Below the pieces are notes generated by a model, which saw only the letters and a list, made by a program, of their open reading frames with translations, was not told the origin of the DNA and made no database searches. The translations under genes and the position numbers were made by a program. Of a stretch of 64,000 nt of DNA, positions 21,177 through 32,452 are shown piece after piece. Positions within the stretch are counted from its first letter, which is position 1. Every line of letters begins with the position of its first letter. Source of the stretch: Muscardinus avellanarius (lineage: Eukaryota; Chordata; Mammalia; Rodentia; Gliridae). The stretch is from the NCBI GenBank assembly GCA_963383645.1, contig OY726560.1, positions 151,056,546-151,120,545 of the forward strand. The letters are read 5' to 3'.

Positions 21177-21950
21177 TTAATGTACTAGAGATTGAGCTCC
21201 AAGCTACACCCCCAGCCCTATTTTTTATTCTTTATTTTGAAACAGGGTCTCACTGAGTTGCAGAGGGCCTCGCTAAGTAGCTGAGGCTGGCTGTGAACCA
21301 CGATCCTCCTGTCTCAGCCTCCCAAACACTTGGATTATAAGCATGCACCACCATGCCCGGCTTGTTCCACATGTAAATTTTATTTTATTTTTTTAGGGGG
21401 GGCGTCTGGGGATGTGACCCAGGCCCATTTGACCTACGAGCTACACCCCCTGCCCTGTTTGTTATTCTTTATTTTTTGAAACAGGTTCTCACTAAGTTGC
21501 AGAGAGCCTCACTAATTAGCTGAAGCTGTCCACAAACCATGATCCTCCGGTCTCAGCCTCCCAAATGCTGGGATTACAAGTGTGTGCCACCATGCCCGGC
21601 TTAAATTTTATTTTATTTAATTATTTTGTGTGTGTGTGTGTGTGTGTGGTATTGGGGTTGAAACCCAAAGGCATTCTACCTCTGAGCTACACCCCCAGCC
21701 CTATATTTTACTCTTTATTTTTATTTATTTATTTATTTATTTATTTTTTGTGTGTGTGTGTGGTACTGAGGGTGGAACCCAGGGACTTTTCTACCTCTGG
21801 GATATACTCGTAGGCCTATTTTATACTTTATTTTGGAACAGGGTCTCACTGAGTTGCAAAGGGCCTCACTAAGTAGCTGAGGCTGTCCTTAAACTGCGAT
21901 TCTCCTGTCTCAGCCTCCAAATTCTGGGATTGTGCCACCACGCCCGGCTC
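21177..21950 (-). mobile_element. Block of antisense SINEs
   Basis: Dimer 21177-21362 (flanks TTCCACATATAAA / TTCCACATGTAAA), dimer 21390-21601, then an ID unit 21648-21715, (ATTT)n 21717-21746 and a further dimer 21760-21950. GT runs precede two of the ID units. Confidence 0.88.
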
Positions 21951-22059
21951 CACTTATAAATTTTAAAAGAACAGATACAGCCCATAGCATCAACCAAAGA
22001 TTTCATCTTCAGTTTGCCTCCTCTCCCCATCGCCGCCTACCTATTGTTGGGGTCCATTC

Positions 22060-22075
22060 TGTGTGTGTGAGTGTG

Positions 22076-22113
<38 letters not shown>
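22060..22113 (+). repeat. GT-rich microsatellite
   Basis: (GTGTGA)n changing to (GT)n, directly ahead of an antisense ID unit. Confidence 0.92.
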
Positions 22114-22114
<1 letters not shown>

Positions 22115-22389
22115 CTGGTGATTTAACCCAGCGACATTGTACCTCTGAGTTACACCCTTAGCCCTATTTTTTTTTTTTGGTCCTGGGGATGGAACCCAGG
22201 GGCATTCTACCTCCAAATTATACCCCCAGCCCTATTTTTTATTCTTTACTTTGAAACAGAGTCTCACTGAGTTGCAAAGGGCCTCACTAAGTAGCTGAGG
22301 CTGTCTGAGAACCCTGATCCTTTTGTCTCAGCCTCCCAAATGCTGGGATTACAAGTGTGCACCACCACGCCTGCCTTTCTTTCTTTCTT

Positions 22390-22422
<33 letters not shown>

Positions 22423-22741
22423 CTCTCTTTCTTTCTTTCTTTCGTGGTACTGGGGTTCCTGGAAACCCTTCTACACTCCCAGACCTATTTTATATTTTTT
22501 TAATTTGGAAACAGGGTCTCTTAAACCAGCGTGGCTGGCTTCAAACCTGCATAATCCTTCTGTCTCCGCCTCCCAAGGGATTACAAGCATGCGCCACCAC
22601 GCCCGGCTTATTCTTTATTTTGAAACGGGGTCTCACTAAGTTGTGGAGGGCCTAAGTCGCTTAGGCTGGCCACCAACTTGCTATCCTCCTGTCTCAGCCT
22701 CCCAAGTACTGGGCTTACAAGCATGTGCCATTCGCCCGGCC
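22114..22741 (-). mobile_element. Nest of antisense SINEs with (CTTT)n
   Basis: Outer ID unit 22114-22165 with its B1 unit at 22609-22741. Inside are a dimer 22171-22373, the (CTTT)n/(CTCT)n array 22374-22443 and a hairpin-subfamily dimer 22444-22608 whose tail the array represents. Confidence 0.85.
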
Positions 22742-22762
22742 TTTGGGGTCCATTTTAATTGT

Positions 22763-22960
22763 CCTACAAACTGGATGTGATGGTACAGACTGTAATCCCA
22801 GCGACTCAGAAGACTAAGGCAGAAGGATGCAATGTTCAACGCTAGCCCGGGCAACTTAGTGAGACCCTGCATTGAAATAAAAAATAAAAAGGCTGGGGAT
22901 GTAGCTCAGCAGTAGAACACACCCAATACTCCAAACCTAGTACCATAGGAAAAAAAATTG
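22763..22960 (+). mobile_element. Old dimeric SINE (sense)
   Basis: Diverged B1 unit ('ctggatgtgatggtacagactgtaatcccag') and ID unit ('ggctggggatgtagctcagcagtagaac'). Confidence 0.82.
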
Positions 22961-22964
22961 GCTC

Positions 22965-23440
22965 CTTAGTGAGCAGAATAGTGTCCTCCTCCCCAAAAAA
23001 CAATATGTCTAAGTCCTAATTCTCAGTACCTGTGAATGTGACCTTGTTGTAAAATGGGGTTATTGCAGATGCAATTAGCTTAAAAGTCTGGGATTGAGAT
23101 TTAGGTGGGCCCTAAATCCAATACCTGGTGCCCTTATAAGACAAAGAAGAGACACAGGGATGAAGGCTGTGGGAAGACCCATGTGAGATCTGAGGCAGAG
23201 ACTGGGGTGACGCACAAGGAACAAGGGACACCAGGGATGGAGGAAGCCACCAGAAGGCAGGAGAAGGCCAGGGGACAGATTCTCTCTTGCAGATCTCCAG
23301 GGGGAACTGACCCTGCCAAGGCCTCCATTTTGGACTTCTGGTCTCCAGAACTGTGAGAGAATAAATTTCTGCTGTTTTGAGCCACCAAGTTTGTGGTCAT
23401 TTTTGTGGCAGCCCTAGCAAATGACTATAGTCTCCTACAC
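22965..23440 (+). mobile_element. MLT1-type MaLR LTR, nearly full length
   Basis: All MLT1 landmarks in order: 'atgtctaagtcctaattctcagtacctgtgaatgtgacc', 'gcagatgcaattagcttaa', 'gtgggccctaaatccaatacctggtgcccttataag', 'gacacaggga', 'gactggggtgacgcac', 'ctccagaactgtgagagaataaatttctgctgttttgagccacc'. The polyadenylation signal is kept. It is the least interrupted MLT1 in the window. Confidence 0.88.
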
Positions 23441-23547
23441 ATTAGCAGGGTCCTGGCACCAAAGGTCGTCCCCACTAGTAACCCGCTGGTAATCATCACA
23501 ATGGCTGATAATGAAAAGCCAGACCAAACACAAACAGAATCCTGATG

Positions 23548-23945
23548 GGAGCTGCATTTGTTTCCTGCAGCTGCTGTGACAAATTACCGTAAATCTAGTG
23601 GTATAAGGCCACTCACTTTTATTCTCATATAGTTCTGGAGCTCAGAAATCCACAGTCAGTCTCACTGGGCTGAAATTAAGGTGTCCACAGGACCTTGCTC
23701 CAGGCTGTTCCTTGGCTCTTCCAGCCCTGGGAGCTAGCACTTTCCTTGGCTTGAGGCCAAATCACACCCATCTTCAGGGCCAGCATCTTCAGATCGCAGC
23801 TGTTTCTTCACCTCACCTTCTTTATGGGTGTCGCATCTCCCTGTGCCTCCCTCTGGTAAGGATGCATGTGATTGCATTTAGGGCCCATCTAGGTAATTCA
23901 GGATACTATCCTAAATAACGTCTGCAAAGACCTTTCTTCATGATA
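23548..23945 (-). mobile_element. Diverged MLT1-type LTR (antisense)
   Basis: 'tttgtttcctgcagctgctgtgacaaattaccgtaaatctag', 'ctggagctcagaaatcc', 'gtctcactgggctgaaattaaggtgtcc' and 'tttagggcccatctaggtaattcaggatac' fit the antisense consensus of an older MLT1 subfamily. Confidence 0.75.
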
Positions 23946-23964
23946 TATATTTTTTTTTCTTTTT

Positions 23965-24173
23965 CTTTTCTTTAGGTAGTGGGGGATGGAACCCAGGGGC
24001 ATTCTACCTCCGAGCTATACCTCCAGCCCTATTTTTTATTCTTTATTTTGAAACAGGGTCTCACTATGTTGCCCAGGGCCTCACTAAATAGCTGAGGCTG
24101 CCTACGAACCGCGATCCTCCAGTCTTGGCCTCCTGAATGCTGGGATTACAAGTGTGTGCCACCACGCCCAGTA
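23965..24173 (-). mobile_element. Dimeric SINE (antisense)
   Basis: T/C-rich tail, ID unit and B1 unit ending 'gccaccacgcccag'. Confidence 0.9.
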
Positions 24174-24207
24174 GAAGCTGGTGCTTTTATTAAAATGTCA
24201 CACAAGA

Positions 24208-24374
24208 GCTGGGCATGGTGGCGCACGCTTGTAATCCCTGTGCTTGGGAGGTGGAGACAGGAGGATTGCGCAGGTTCGAAGCCAGCCGCACTGGCTTAAG
24301 AGACCCTGTTTCCAAATAAAATATAACATAGGTCTGGGAGTGTAGCTCAAAGGTAGAAGGGTTTCATCCCCAGT

Positions 24375-24428
<54 letters not shown>
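24208..24428 (+). mobile_element. Hairpin-subfamily SINE with (CA)n tail
   Basis: Dimer 24208-24374 with a shortened ID unit, followed by about 27 CA units (24375-24428) growing out of the 'cagtaaacacac' end. Confidence 0.92.
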
Positions 24429-24432
<4 letters not shown>

Positions 24433-24616
24433 ACAATCACATAAGCAGCCTAAAGCTATCTAGTGATACGGCTGAAAACCATACCTTTATCTAACTTACT
24501 TTTTTGCTCATACCATTGAAAGTGAGTTTGGGGAGGGGTAGGTTATGCCTCTCAGTTAAGGCCTTCAGGGAACATTCTGAATGAATGGTACATGTTTTCT
24601 AAATCCTGTTTCCTGC

Positions 24617-25012
24617 TGTTATGATTTAGCTCAGACTTCTCTGAAGAGTCCAAGCATTGATATTCAGAGGTGATATAATTAAATCATGAAAGTCTAATCT
24701 CATCAGTAGAAAATCATTGCAATGGATTTATTGGGTGGTAACCTAGGCGGGTGGGGTGTGACTGGAGGTGGTAGGCCACTGGGAGTGTGACTATATATAA
24801 GTCCACGGGCCCCCTTCTCTAGCTCTTTCTACTTCCGGCCTCTGTGGTATGGGAGCAAAGCCCTTGCACTTTCTCTGCGCTCACAGGTATAACCTGGCCT
24901 AACATGGACTATAGCCTCTGAAACCTCCAGAACTGTGAACAAATAAATCTTTCCTCTAAGTTGTGGTCATCAGGTATTTTGGGTCACAGCAGTGAGAAGC
25001 AGGACTGAAACA
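24617..25012 (+). mobile_element. Complete solo MaLR LTR
   Basis: 396 bp starting TG (tgttatgatttagctcagac) and ending CA (gcaggactgaaaca), with 'ctccagaactgtgaacaaataaatctttcctctaagttgtggtcatcaggtattttgggtcacagcagtga' before the end. It is flanked by a perfect 5-bp duplication CCTGC (24612-24616 and 25013-25017). The second LTR and internal region are gone, presumably by LTR-LTR recombination. Confidence 0.88.
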
Positions 25013-25081
25013 CCTGCCCTCCTTCGTTCTCCTTCCCAGTGTGATGCCTCCAAACCCTGCTTTGGAAATTCTACCCCTGAG

Positions 25082-25412
25082 CTAGATGTGCTTGTGCACA
25101 CTTGTAATCCAAGCATTTGGGAGGCTGAGATAGAAAGACTGCAGGTTCACGGCCAGCCCCAGCTACTCAGTGAGACTCTGTTTCAAAATAAAGAATGAAA
25201 TATAGGGCTGGGGGTATAAAGAATAAAAATTAGGGCTGGGAATATAGCTCAGAGGTAGAAGGCCTCTGGTTTCAATTCTCCCCCCCCCAAAAAAAAAAAA
25301 AGAACAACAACAACAAAAAAACCAACAAAACAGGCTTGGGGATCTAGCTCAGAGTGGAATAACTGGGGTTCAATCCCCAGTACACACACACATGCACACA
25401 CATACACACACA
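25082..25412 (+). mobile_element. SINE with repeated ID units
   Basis: Dimer 25082-25300 in which the linker 'aaagaataaaaattagggctggga' is duplicated, then a separate ID unit 25332-25383 with a (CA)n tail to 25412. Confidence 0.85.
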
Positions 25413-25889
25413 GAGATAAGCAGACATACAATTTCACCCCTTTCCACAGTTTAGGACCTGTCCTGGATCTCCCCGGCTCTCCTGAAATCTCTACCACTTC
25501 GGGCTTCTCTACCATTTCAGCTCGGATGGCTCTGATGGGGTAGTGAGCATGGATTCCTCAGGTGGGGAGGACTGTGGTACATTCCAGGCAGTGCATTGAC
25601 CTGGAATGTCTGTGGCCATGTTCCTCCTGAATCGCCCAAGGACAAGCACACCTTGCCACTGAGTGTTACAGTTCTTCCGAAGACGACCAGTCTAACATCG
25701 CACAGGAAAACACTCTCCTCCTATTAACAGGACGTTTGAATCCACTCCTGGAAAATCTATAGCCCTAATGTATTGAATCGAAGATTCTCCCTCTCTGTTT
25801 TCACTCTCAGGGCTCTGCGTGAACCCAGAAGAGCTGCGGCTGAGTCATTGCAAACAAGGGTGCCATGCTTGAACATAGTTTCCTAGTAG

Positions 25890-25891
<2 letters not shown>

Positions 25892-25936
<45 letters not shown>
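25892..25936 (+). repeat. (GT)n microsatellite
   Basis: About 22 GT units not attached to a SINE, unlike most CA/GT arrays of the window. Confidence 0.96.
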
Positions 25937-25937
<1 letters not shown>

Positions 25938-26201
25938 ATCCAGCTTTGTGATTACTAGTGCCCCAGAGAGAGCACAAAGTAGGAGCTCAGGAGAGGGGCG
26001 GGGCTAAAGTGACAGGAACATCATCAGAGGAAGGACACTGGAGGAACGATGGTGAACAGGCCTCCATCCTCCCAGGAGGGAGGAGCACAGAAAGTTCTTT
26101 TATGCTAGTGCTGGGGGCAAGCTTAGTGGTACCTCAGGCTCTTTCAAATATGAGAGGTCCTCAGAAAGAAAACAAAATAGAAAACAGAGAAGCAGGATTT
26201 T

Positions 26202-26260
26202 GGTGATCTTGAAACTTAAGGTGATCTTGAAGCTTAAGGTCTTGAAGCTTAAGCTTCAAG
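26202..26260. repeat. Three tandem units ending in a 20-bp perfect palindrome
   Basis: Units GGTGATCTTGAAACTTAA (26202-26219), GGTGATCTTGAAGCTTAA (26220-26237) and GGTCTTGAAGCTTAA (26238-26252). The third unit and the following bases form CTTGAAGCTTAAGCTTCAAG (26241-26260), identical to its own reverse complement. Confidence 0.93.
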
Positions 26261-26515
26261 GGCGCACTCTCTGTCTTTGGTTGGGAATCAAGGTCAACAT
26301 CCACCTTATAGCTAAATATTAAAGTCTACTACTCTCACTTTCCAATGATGTGATTTGAGCTAAAACATCAAAATCATGTATACTGATAGCTATACGTTTA
26401 TACACATTTACACGTTCACACTATAGTATTAAACTGTTAGGAATCTATCAAGTGAATTTGGAGGGAAACTTTATACATAAAGTAGATTTTATTTTTATTT
26501 TTCTCTCTTTTTTTT

Positions 26516-26972
26516 AAACAATACTAGGGATTGAGTTCCAGACTACTGCCTGAGGCTGTCTTTGAACTTGTGATCCTCCTGTTTCCACCTCCTAAGTACT
26601 GGGATTACAAGTGTGTACTACCATGCCTGGCTAAAACATTTTCATTTTTTGTGGTACTGGGGATGGAACCTAGGGATAGTCTAGCTCCAAGCTATACCCC
26701 AACCCTACTTTTCATTCTTTAGTTTGAAACACGGTCTCATTAAGTTGCAGAGGTCTTCACAAGTAGCTGAGGCTGGCCATGAACCTGCTGTCCTCCTGTC
26801 TCAGCCTCCCAAGTACTGGGATTACAAGTCTGTGCAATCACACCCAGCTGAAACACTTTTATTTTGAAAAAGGTTCTCCCTAAGTTGCCCAGGCTGGTCT
26901 CAGACTTGTGGTCCTCCTGCCTCAGCCTTCTGAGTCACTGGGATTACAGAAATGTATCCTAGCACTGGCTAT
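26516..26972 (-). mobile_element. Three antisense SINE units
   Basis: A short dimer (26520-26632), a dimer (26648-26850) and an older B1 unit (26851-26972, with 'gttgcccaggctggtctcagacttgtggtcctcctgcctcagcc'). Confidence 0.85.
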
Positions 26973-27049
26973 AAAGCAGATTTTTAATTGTAAAATAACA
27001 TTTGGTAACACATTATAGTTTAGGGCACCCTTTCAAAGACCCTCTCTTC

Positions 27050-27219
27050 CCCATACTGGGGCTTGAACCCAAGGGTGTTGTCCCACTGAGCTACAAACCA
27101 ACTCTTTTATTTTGAAACAGGGTCTAGCTAAGTTGCCAAGGCTGGTTTTGAACTTCTGATCCTTTGCCTCAGCCTCCCGAGCAGCTGGGATTATAATTGT
27201 GCAGCACTACATCTAGCTC
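27050..27219 (-). mobile_element. Old dimeric SINE (antisense)
   Basis: 'ccatactggggcttgaacccaagggtgttgtcccactgagctac' (ID) and a diverged B1 unit. Confidence 0.8.
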
Positions 27220-27227
27220 AAAGACTT

Positions 27228-27340
27228 TTGCTTCATTTAATCCTGTGAAGAAAAATTTAGATTTTTATCCCCATTCTACAGGAGGGAAACTGACATTGAA
27301 GAGCTGGGACAGTTGCCTAAGCAGGTCTGGCTGGTCACCT
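27228..27340 (+). mobile_element. MIR fragment
   Basis: 'catttaatcctgtgaagaaaaat...ttttatccccattctacaggagggaaactgacattgaagagc' is MIR core and 3' half. Confidence 0.72.
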
Positions 27341-28148
27341 GGGGAGGTGGGCTGGGGCCCGGTGTCAACAGGAGGTCTCCACCATTAGCAAGCACGTCTG
27401 CTCACCGAGGCTGAGGTGGGTGGAGGAGACCAAGACCAAGCAGACAGCAGGCTTCCCCTCAGAGACCCGGCCTTGCTGCATCCTTTCTGCTCACCTGCCT
27501 CCCTCTGTCCCCCTGGATCCCTCAGGGCCAAGTTCCACAGGCAGCACAGAGAGTAATTTGGTCCTAATTGGCTGGGTTAGCAGTAAACAGGGGCTGCTGG
27601 GGCTCTGGGGAACCGCATCAGGGCCCAGCTTGTCCCTCTCTGCGGGTGGCTCTCAGCCCCTGAAACCTGCTGTCTGCCTCTAAACCAGACTCTTGGTGAC
27701 AGTCAGAATCACTATAGGAAAGTCCATGGACTAGTCTGTGGCCTTTGCATGGAAAGGCCCCCAATAAAACTGACAGCTACATTTTGTTCCCATTCAAAAT
27801 GAAAATACTTTTCCCGACTCCCAAAAGGAAGATCTGTTCCTGCTGAGGCGAGGAGATAGACTTTGTTAATGGCCTAGTGTCCCCAGCTTTCCCCTTTTCC
27901 CTGTAGCTAGAGGGTTGCGGGCTTGGCTTCCCCTCCCCTACCTTTCAAAGAAGGCCAGGTCTTGCAAGGGGAAACTGCCCTCAGTGGTCTGGTTACACTT
28001 CACAATAAATAGCTGGAAAGAGGCCGAGAGAGGAGTGATGTCTGGTGGAGTTCTGAGAGGAGAAATAGGCTGGTCCTTGTGCTATAGGAACAGAAGGTGG
28101 GAAGAAAAGAAATAAGAAACAAGAAATAAGATTTTTTAAAAATGTACA
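27341..28148. other. Sequence without recognised features
   Basis: About 800 bp with no SINE or LTR recognised. Open frames at 27420-27683 and 27915-28115 have no recognisable product. Confidence 0.4.
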
Positions 28149-28226
28149 AGCTGGGCGTGGTGGTGCACACTTGTAATCTTAACAGTGGGAAGCCGAGACA
28201 GAAGGATCTCAGTTTGCAGACAGCAA
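28149..28226 (+). mobile_element. Truncated SINE B1 unit
   Basis: 'agctgggcgtggtggtgcacacttgtaatc...gcagacagc' stops without linker or ID unit. Confidence 0.82.
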
Positions 28227-28275
28227 AAAAATACAAACAAAATGCTTGACTTTTCTCAAATTGTTTTTGATTTAT

Positions 28276-28710
28276 TTTTGTGGTACTGGGGATTGAACCC
28301 AGGGACATTCTACCTTTGAGCTATACTCCCAGACTGTTTTATTTATTTATTTATTTACTTATTTATTTTTGTGGCATTTGGAATTTAACCCAGTGGCATT
28401 CTACCTCTGAGCTATACCCCCCAGCCCTATTTTATTCTTTATTTTGAAACAGGGTCTCACTAAGTTGCGAAGGGCCTCACTAAGTAGCTGAGGCTGTCTG
28501 TGAACCCAGATCCTCCTATCTCAGCCTCTCAAGTACTGGGATAACAAGCCTGGGCCACCACATCTGGCTTATTTATGCTTTTTGAAACAGGGTCTCACCA
28601 AGCTGTGGAGGGCCTTTTGCTATGCTGCTAAGCTCGCTGCGGACCTGTAATCCTCTTTTCTTAGCCTCCTGAGTTCTGGGATTACAGGCGCGCACCACCA
28701 AGTCTGGCTT
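28276..28710 (-). mobile_element. Antisense SINE nested in antisense SINE
   Basis: Outer ID unit 28276-28335, (ATTT)n 28339-28368, inner dimer 28369-28569, outer B1 unit 28570-28710. Confidence 0.88.
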
Positions 28711-29807
28711 TAAATTATTTTTAATGATATAGAATGGACTTTTTTTTTAAACCTCAATGCTGGTCTTAGCTGAACCCTTTGTGTGGCTACTCGGTAAACA
28801 TCGTGCATTCAGGTTAGAATTCCTATTTAATTAAACCAGAGAATAGCACTGAGAAAAGCTGCAAAAAATGAGGCACTGTTGGGGTCACTTAAATGTTAGC
28901 ATCTTGCCAAACTTGAGAATTAGCGACACTCTAATCCTGAAATGAGAGCGACAGCCTTGTTTTGAAAATGTATTTACCACATTTTTTGCACCGGATCCCT
29001 GGTTACTCCTCAGGGTTAAAAACACCATCTTGTAAGTTTGGCAAGTCACATTGCGCTCTCATCTGCCCCCCTAAACACCGCCCCTGTGCCTCTGCTCATC
29101 TAACCAAGAGGTACCCAAACCCTCCCCACACCCCACACCAACCACCGCGTTCGTGCATTTCTTCAGGTCCACTGAAGGATTACTCTAAAATTGAAGGGAA
29201 AGATGGCGTAGTAATCCGAAAACCCAAACCCCCAATATACTTGTCACTCAGAGCTACTCTTACAAAATGGTAAAACACTGTAAGATGTTATTTTCTTTAA
29301 GCTGGAGAAGAAACAACAGGTTCAGAATCTATTGGGCAGTTTTTCCAAGGATATACAGACTATCCGCACAAGTAATTCCCACCCTGTTGTTTTCTGGTGC
29401 AGTGCAAAGATTGTTTGAAAAATCTCTACCGTGATTATCTAACAGGCATTTCTGACAAGCGCTATTGACTTGTGATGGTGCAGGCCCCGACAGGCCATCA
29501 GTCTGACAACTGCTGTTGGCAGAGGCGTCACAAAGCACACCATCACTATCGCTGAGAAAGATGGGAGGAAAAGCTTTGTTCTTTATATAATCTACTGAAG
29601 AGTGTACCGCATACAAAGGTGGTTTACATCCTTAACTGTACCTCACTTTGACAGCATTTAAAGCCTTAGGAAAGCCAAGAAAACATTAAGCAGAGTATGA
29701 AGAATGAGCGGGTTATGCCTTTGGACTCCCAGTGTGCAAAGGCAAAAGGTTCTATGGCCTTAGGAAATCAACTGCCTAAAAACATATCTTTGGATGTGGT
29801 GGAGAAA

Positions 29808-29810
<3 letters not shown>
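28711..29810. other. SINE-free stretch of 1.1 kb
   Basis: No repeat recognised. Open frames at 28962-29273 (+) and 29329-29616 (-) are about 100 codons each with no recognisable motif. The block around 29450-29560 contains E-box-like CAACTG and looks compositionally unlike its surroundings. A conserved non-coding element is possible but not shown. Confidence 0.4.
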
Positions 29811-29898
<88 letters not shown>

Positions 29899-29916
29899 AC
29901 ACACAGACATACACAT
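29811..29916 (+). repeat. Compound (TG)n(GA)n(CA)n microsatellite
   Basis: TG run 29811-29856, GA run 29857-29895, then an ACACACACAGACATACACATA-like end. Free-standing, not at a SINE tail. Confidence 0.97.
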
Positions 29917-29932
29917 AACTAACTAGGGTTCT

Positions 29933-30124
29933 TTTTTTGTGTGTGTGGTACTGGGGATGGAACACAGAGGCCTTCTACCTCCAGTCTACACTCCCAGACC
30001 TATTTTATATTTTATTTGGAAACAGGGTCTCTTAAGCCAGCTGAGGCTGGCTTCGAACCTGCGCGATTCTCCTATCTCAGCCTCCCAAACGCTGGATTAC
30101 AAGTGTGTGCCACCACGCCCGGCT
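29933..30124 (-). mobile_element. Dimeric SINE, hairpin subfamily (antisense)
   Basis: GT-rich tail, ID unit and a short B1 unit with 'ttaagccagctgaggctggctt'. Confidence 0.9.
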
Positions 30125-30177
30125 ATTTTTATTTTTTAACTATATGCTTTTATTTAAAAAAAAAAAACACCTAGTTA

Positions 30178-30375
30178 AGCCGGGCATGGTGGCGCACACT
30201 TGTAATCCTCGCGCTTGGGAGGCTGAGACAGGAGGATCGCGCAGGTTCGAAGCCAGCCTCAGCTACTGTGTGAGGCTCTCAGCAACTTAGTGAGACCCTG
30301 TTTCCAAATAAAATAGAAAATAGGTCTGGGAGTATAGCCCGGAGGTAGAAAAGCCCCTGGGTTCCACCCCCAGTA

Positions 30376-30413
<38 letters not shown>
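30178..30413 (+). mobile_element. Dimeric SINE with (CA)n tail
   Basis: Full-length B1 unit and ID unit '...ccccagtatcacacac', then about 19 CA units. 30414-30615 holds a short direct repeat ('gtgttcaggaa', twice, 34 bp apart) and otherwise unrecognised sequence. Confidence 0.92.
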
Positions 30414-30416
<3 letters not shown>

Positions 30417-30615
30417 GTTCAGGAATATAAATAGTGAATATAATAGTGTTCAGGAACATAAAAAGGAAAATCTCTACCTTCCTTCCTACATTTCTGATTC
30501 CTACTTTTTGCCCCTTTCCCCATTTCTATTCCTTAGGGGTGACCACACTTTGTGCTTTGTTTCAGAAATGTTCTGAGCCTATAAAAATATAATCTCTTTC
30601 CCATTCCTCTCTTTT

Positions 30616-31119
30616 GTGTGTGTGTAGTGGTACTGAAGATGGAACTCTAGGGCATTCTACCCCTAAACTACACTCCCAGCCCTTTTTATTTATTTATTAT
30701 TTATTATTATTTTGTTTTGCAGTACTGAGGATCGAACCCACGGGCTCTCTACCTCCAAGGTACACCCCCAGCCCTATTTTTTTTTTTCCGGTACTGGGGG
30801 TGGAACCCAGGGGCATTGTACCTCCAAGCTCAGCTCTATTTCTTGTTCTTGATTTTGAAACAGGGTTTCACTAAGTTGCAGAGGGCCTCACTAAATATCT
30901 GAGGCTGGCCACAAACTTGCCATTCTCCTGTTTTAGCCTTCCAAGTACCGGGATTACAAGCAAGTGCCACTACGCCCAGCTCCTTTTTTATTTTGAAAAA
31001 GAGTCTCACTGGGTTGTTGAGGGTCCTTCTAAATTGCTGAGGCTGTCCTCCAACCTGTGATCCTCCCGCTTTCGTTTCACAAGTACTAGGATTACAGGAG
31101 TGTGGCGCCATGCCCAGCT
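30616..31119 (-). mobile_element. Nest of antisense SINEs
   Basis: ID units at 30628-30680 and 30715-30775, an inner dimer 30788-30980 and an outer B1 unit 30981-31119. Two or three insertions stacked at linkers. Confidence 0.85.
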
Positions 31120-31307
31120 ACTTAATGAGGCCTTCTGCAACTTAGACCCTGTTTCAAAATAGAGAATCAAAAGTAGGGCTAGGGGTGTAGCTCGGAGGTA
31201 GAATGCCCCTGAGTTCGACCCCCAGTACCGCAAAAAAAAAAAAAAAGAAAAAAAAAAAGATGTAGGCATAGCTTAGGGGTAGAATTCCTTTGGGTTCAAT
31301 TCCCAGT

Positions 31308-31358
<51 letters not shown>

Positions 31359-31420
31359 CTAGGGGTATAGCATGGAGGTAGAATCCCCTGGGGTTCAATC
31401 CTCAGTACCAGTTTAAAAAA
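31120..31420 (+). mobile_element. 5'-truncated SINE and two ID units
   Basis: Truncated dimer 31120-31230, ID unit 31250-31308 with (CA)n to 31356, ID unit 31357-31414. Confidence 0.85.
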
Positions 31421-31621
31421 AAAAATCTGCAAGTTGGATTTTTCTTCTATTTTACAGTGTACCTCTTAAATTGTACCTTTTCTACATTAGCTTATTTAGA
31501 ACTATCTAATTAAAAAACTATCTTTCTAAAATTAAAAAGTAAATACATAACAGAGAGGAAATTAGAGACAGCTGGGTTTAGACAAATATGAAATAATTAC
31601 TTGTAAAAAGCTAGTTAACTT

Positions 31622-31840
31622 CTGCCGGGTGGGGTGGCACATGCTTGTTATCTTAGCATTCAGGAGGCTGATACAGGAGGATCGCAGGCAGTTTGCAACC
31701 AGCCTCAGCTACTACTTAGGGAGGCCCTTTCCAACTCAGTGAGACCCTGTTTCAAAACAAAGAATAAAAAATAGGGCTGGGGTGTGGCTTGGAGGTAGAG
31801 TGACCCTGGGTTCCATCCCCAGTACGGCCAAAAAAAAAAA
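31622..31840 (+). mobile_element. Dimeric SINE (sense)
   Basis: Full dimer. Target duplication AAAAGCTAGTTAACTT (about 31606-31621 and 31841-31856). Confidence 0.94.
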
Positions 31841-31917
31841 AAAAGCTAGTTAACTTCCTTCTGCAAAAGAAGAGAGGAAAAATATTAAATGCAAAAAGTA
31901 CATTTGTGCACTCTTTT

Positions 31918-31966
31918 ACACACACACACACACACGCGCGCGCGCACGCACACACACATACACACG
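31918..31966 (+). repeat. (CA)n(CG)n alternating purine-pyrimidine tract
   Basis: Eight CA units, then CGCGCGCGCGCACGCA, then CA units. Alternating C/G steps of this kind favour Z-DNA. Confidence 0.93.
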
Positions 31967-32048
31967 AGAGAAAAATTTTAAGCTACTGTAAACAATAACT
32001 TGGTTCCTTGACAATTTTATCAGGGAATACAGTTAAAAAGTCAGTAGT

Positions 32049-32237
32049 AGCCGGGCGTGGTGGCACATGTTTGTAATCCCAGCACTTGGAAGGCTTAGAC
32101 AGGAGGATCGTGGTTCAAAGACAGCCTCAACTATTCTTTGCAACTCAGTGAGACCCTGTTTCAAAATAAAGAATAAAAAGTAGGGCTGGGGGTAGAGCTT
32201 GGAGGTAGAATGCCCCTGGGTTCCATCTCCAAAGCCA
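32049..32237 (+). mobile_element. Dimeric SINE (sense)
   Basis: Dimer with a shortened B1 unit. 'CAGTAGT' is repeated at both ends. Confidence 0.9.
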
Positions 32238-32265
32238 GTAGTTATTAACCCTTAAAGAATAAAAG

Positions 32266-32452
32266 TAGCTGGGTAGAGTGGCACATGCCTATAATCCCAG
32301 TACTTGGAAGGCTAAGACAGGAGGATCACAGGTTCGAGGACAGCCTCAGCAACCTAGTGAGTCCCTATTTCAAAAATAAAAAGGGCTGGGAGTCTAGCTC
32401 AGAGCTAGGATCCTTCTGGGTTCAAGCCCTCGTAACAACACACACACACACA

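Larger units (their letters stand above)
25413..26515. other. SINE-free stretch of 1.1 kb
   Basis: Apart from (TG)n at 25892-25936 and the tandem/palindrome block at 26202-26260, no repeat and no gene is recognised. The open frame at 25958-26206 has no recognisable motif. Confidence 0.42.
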
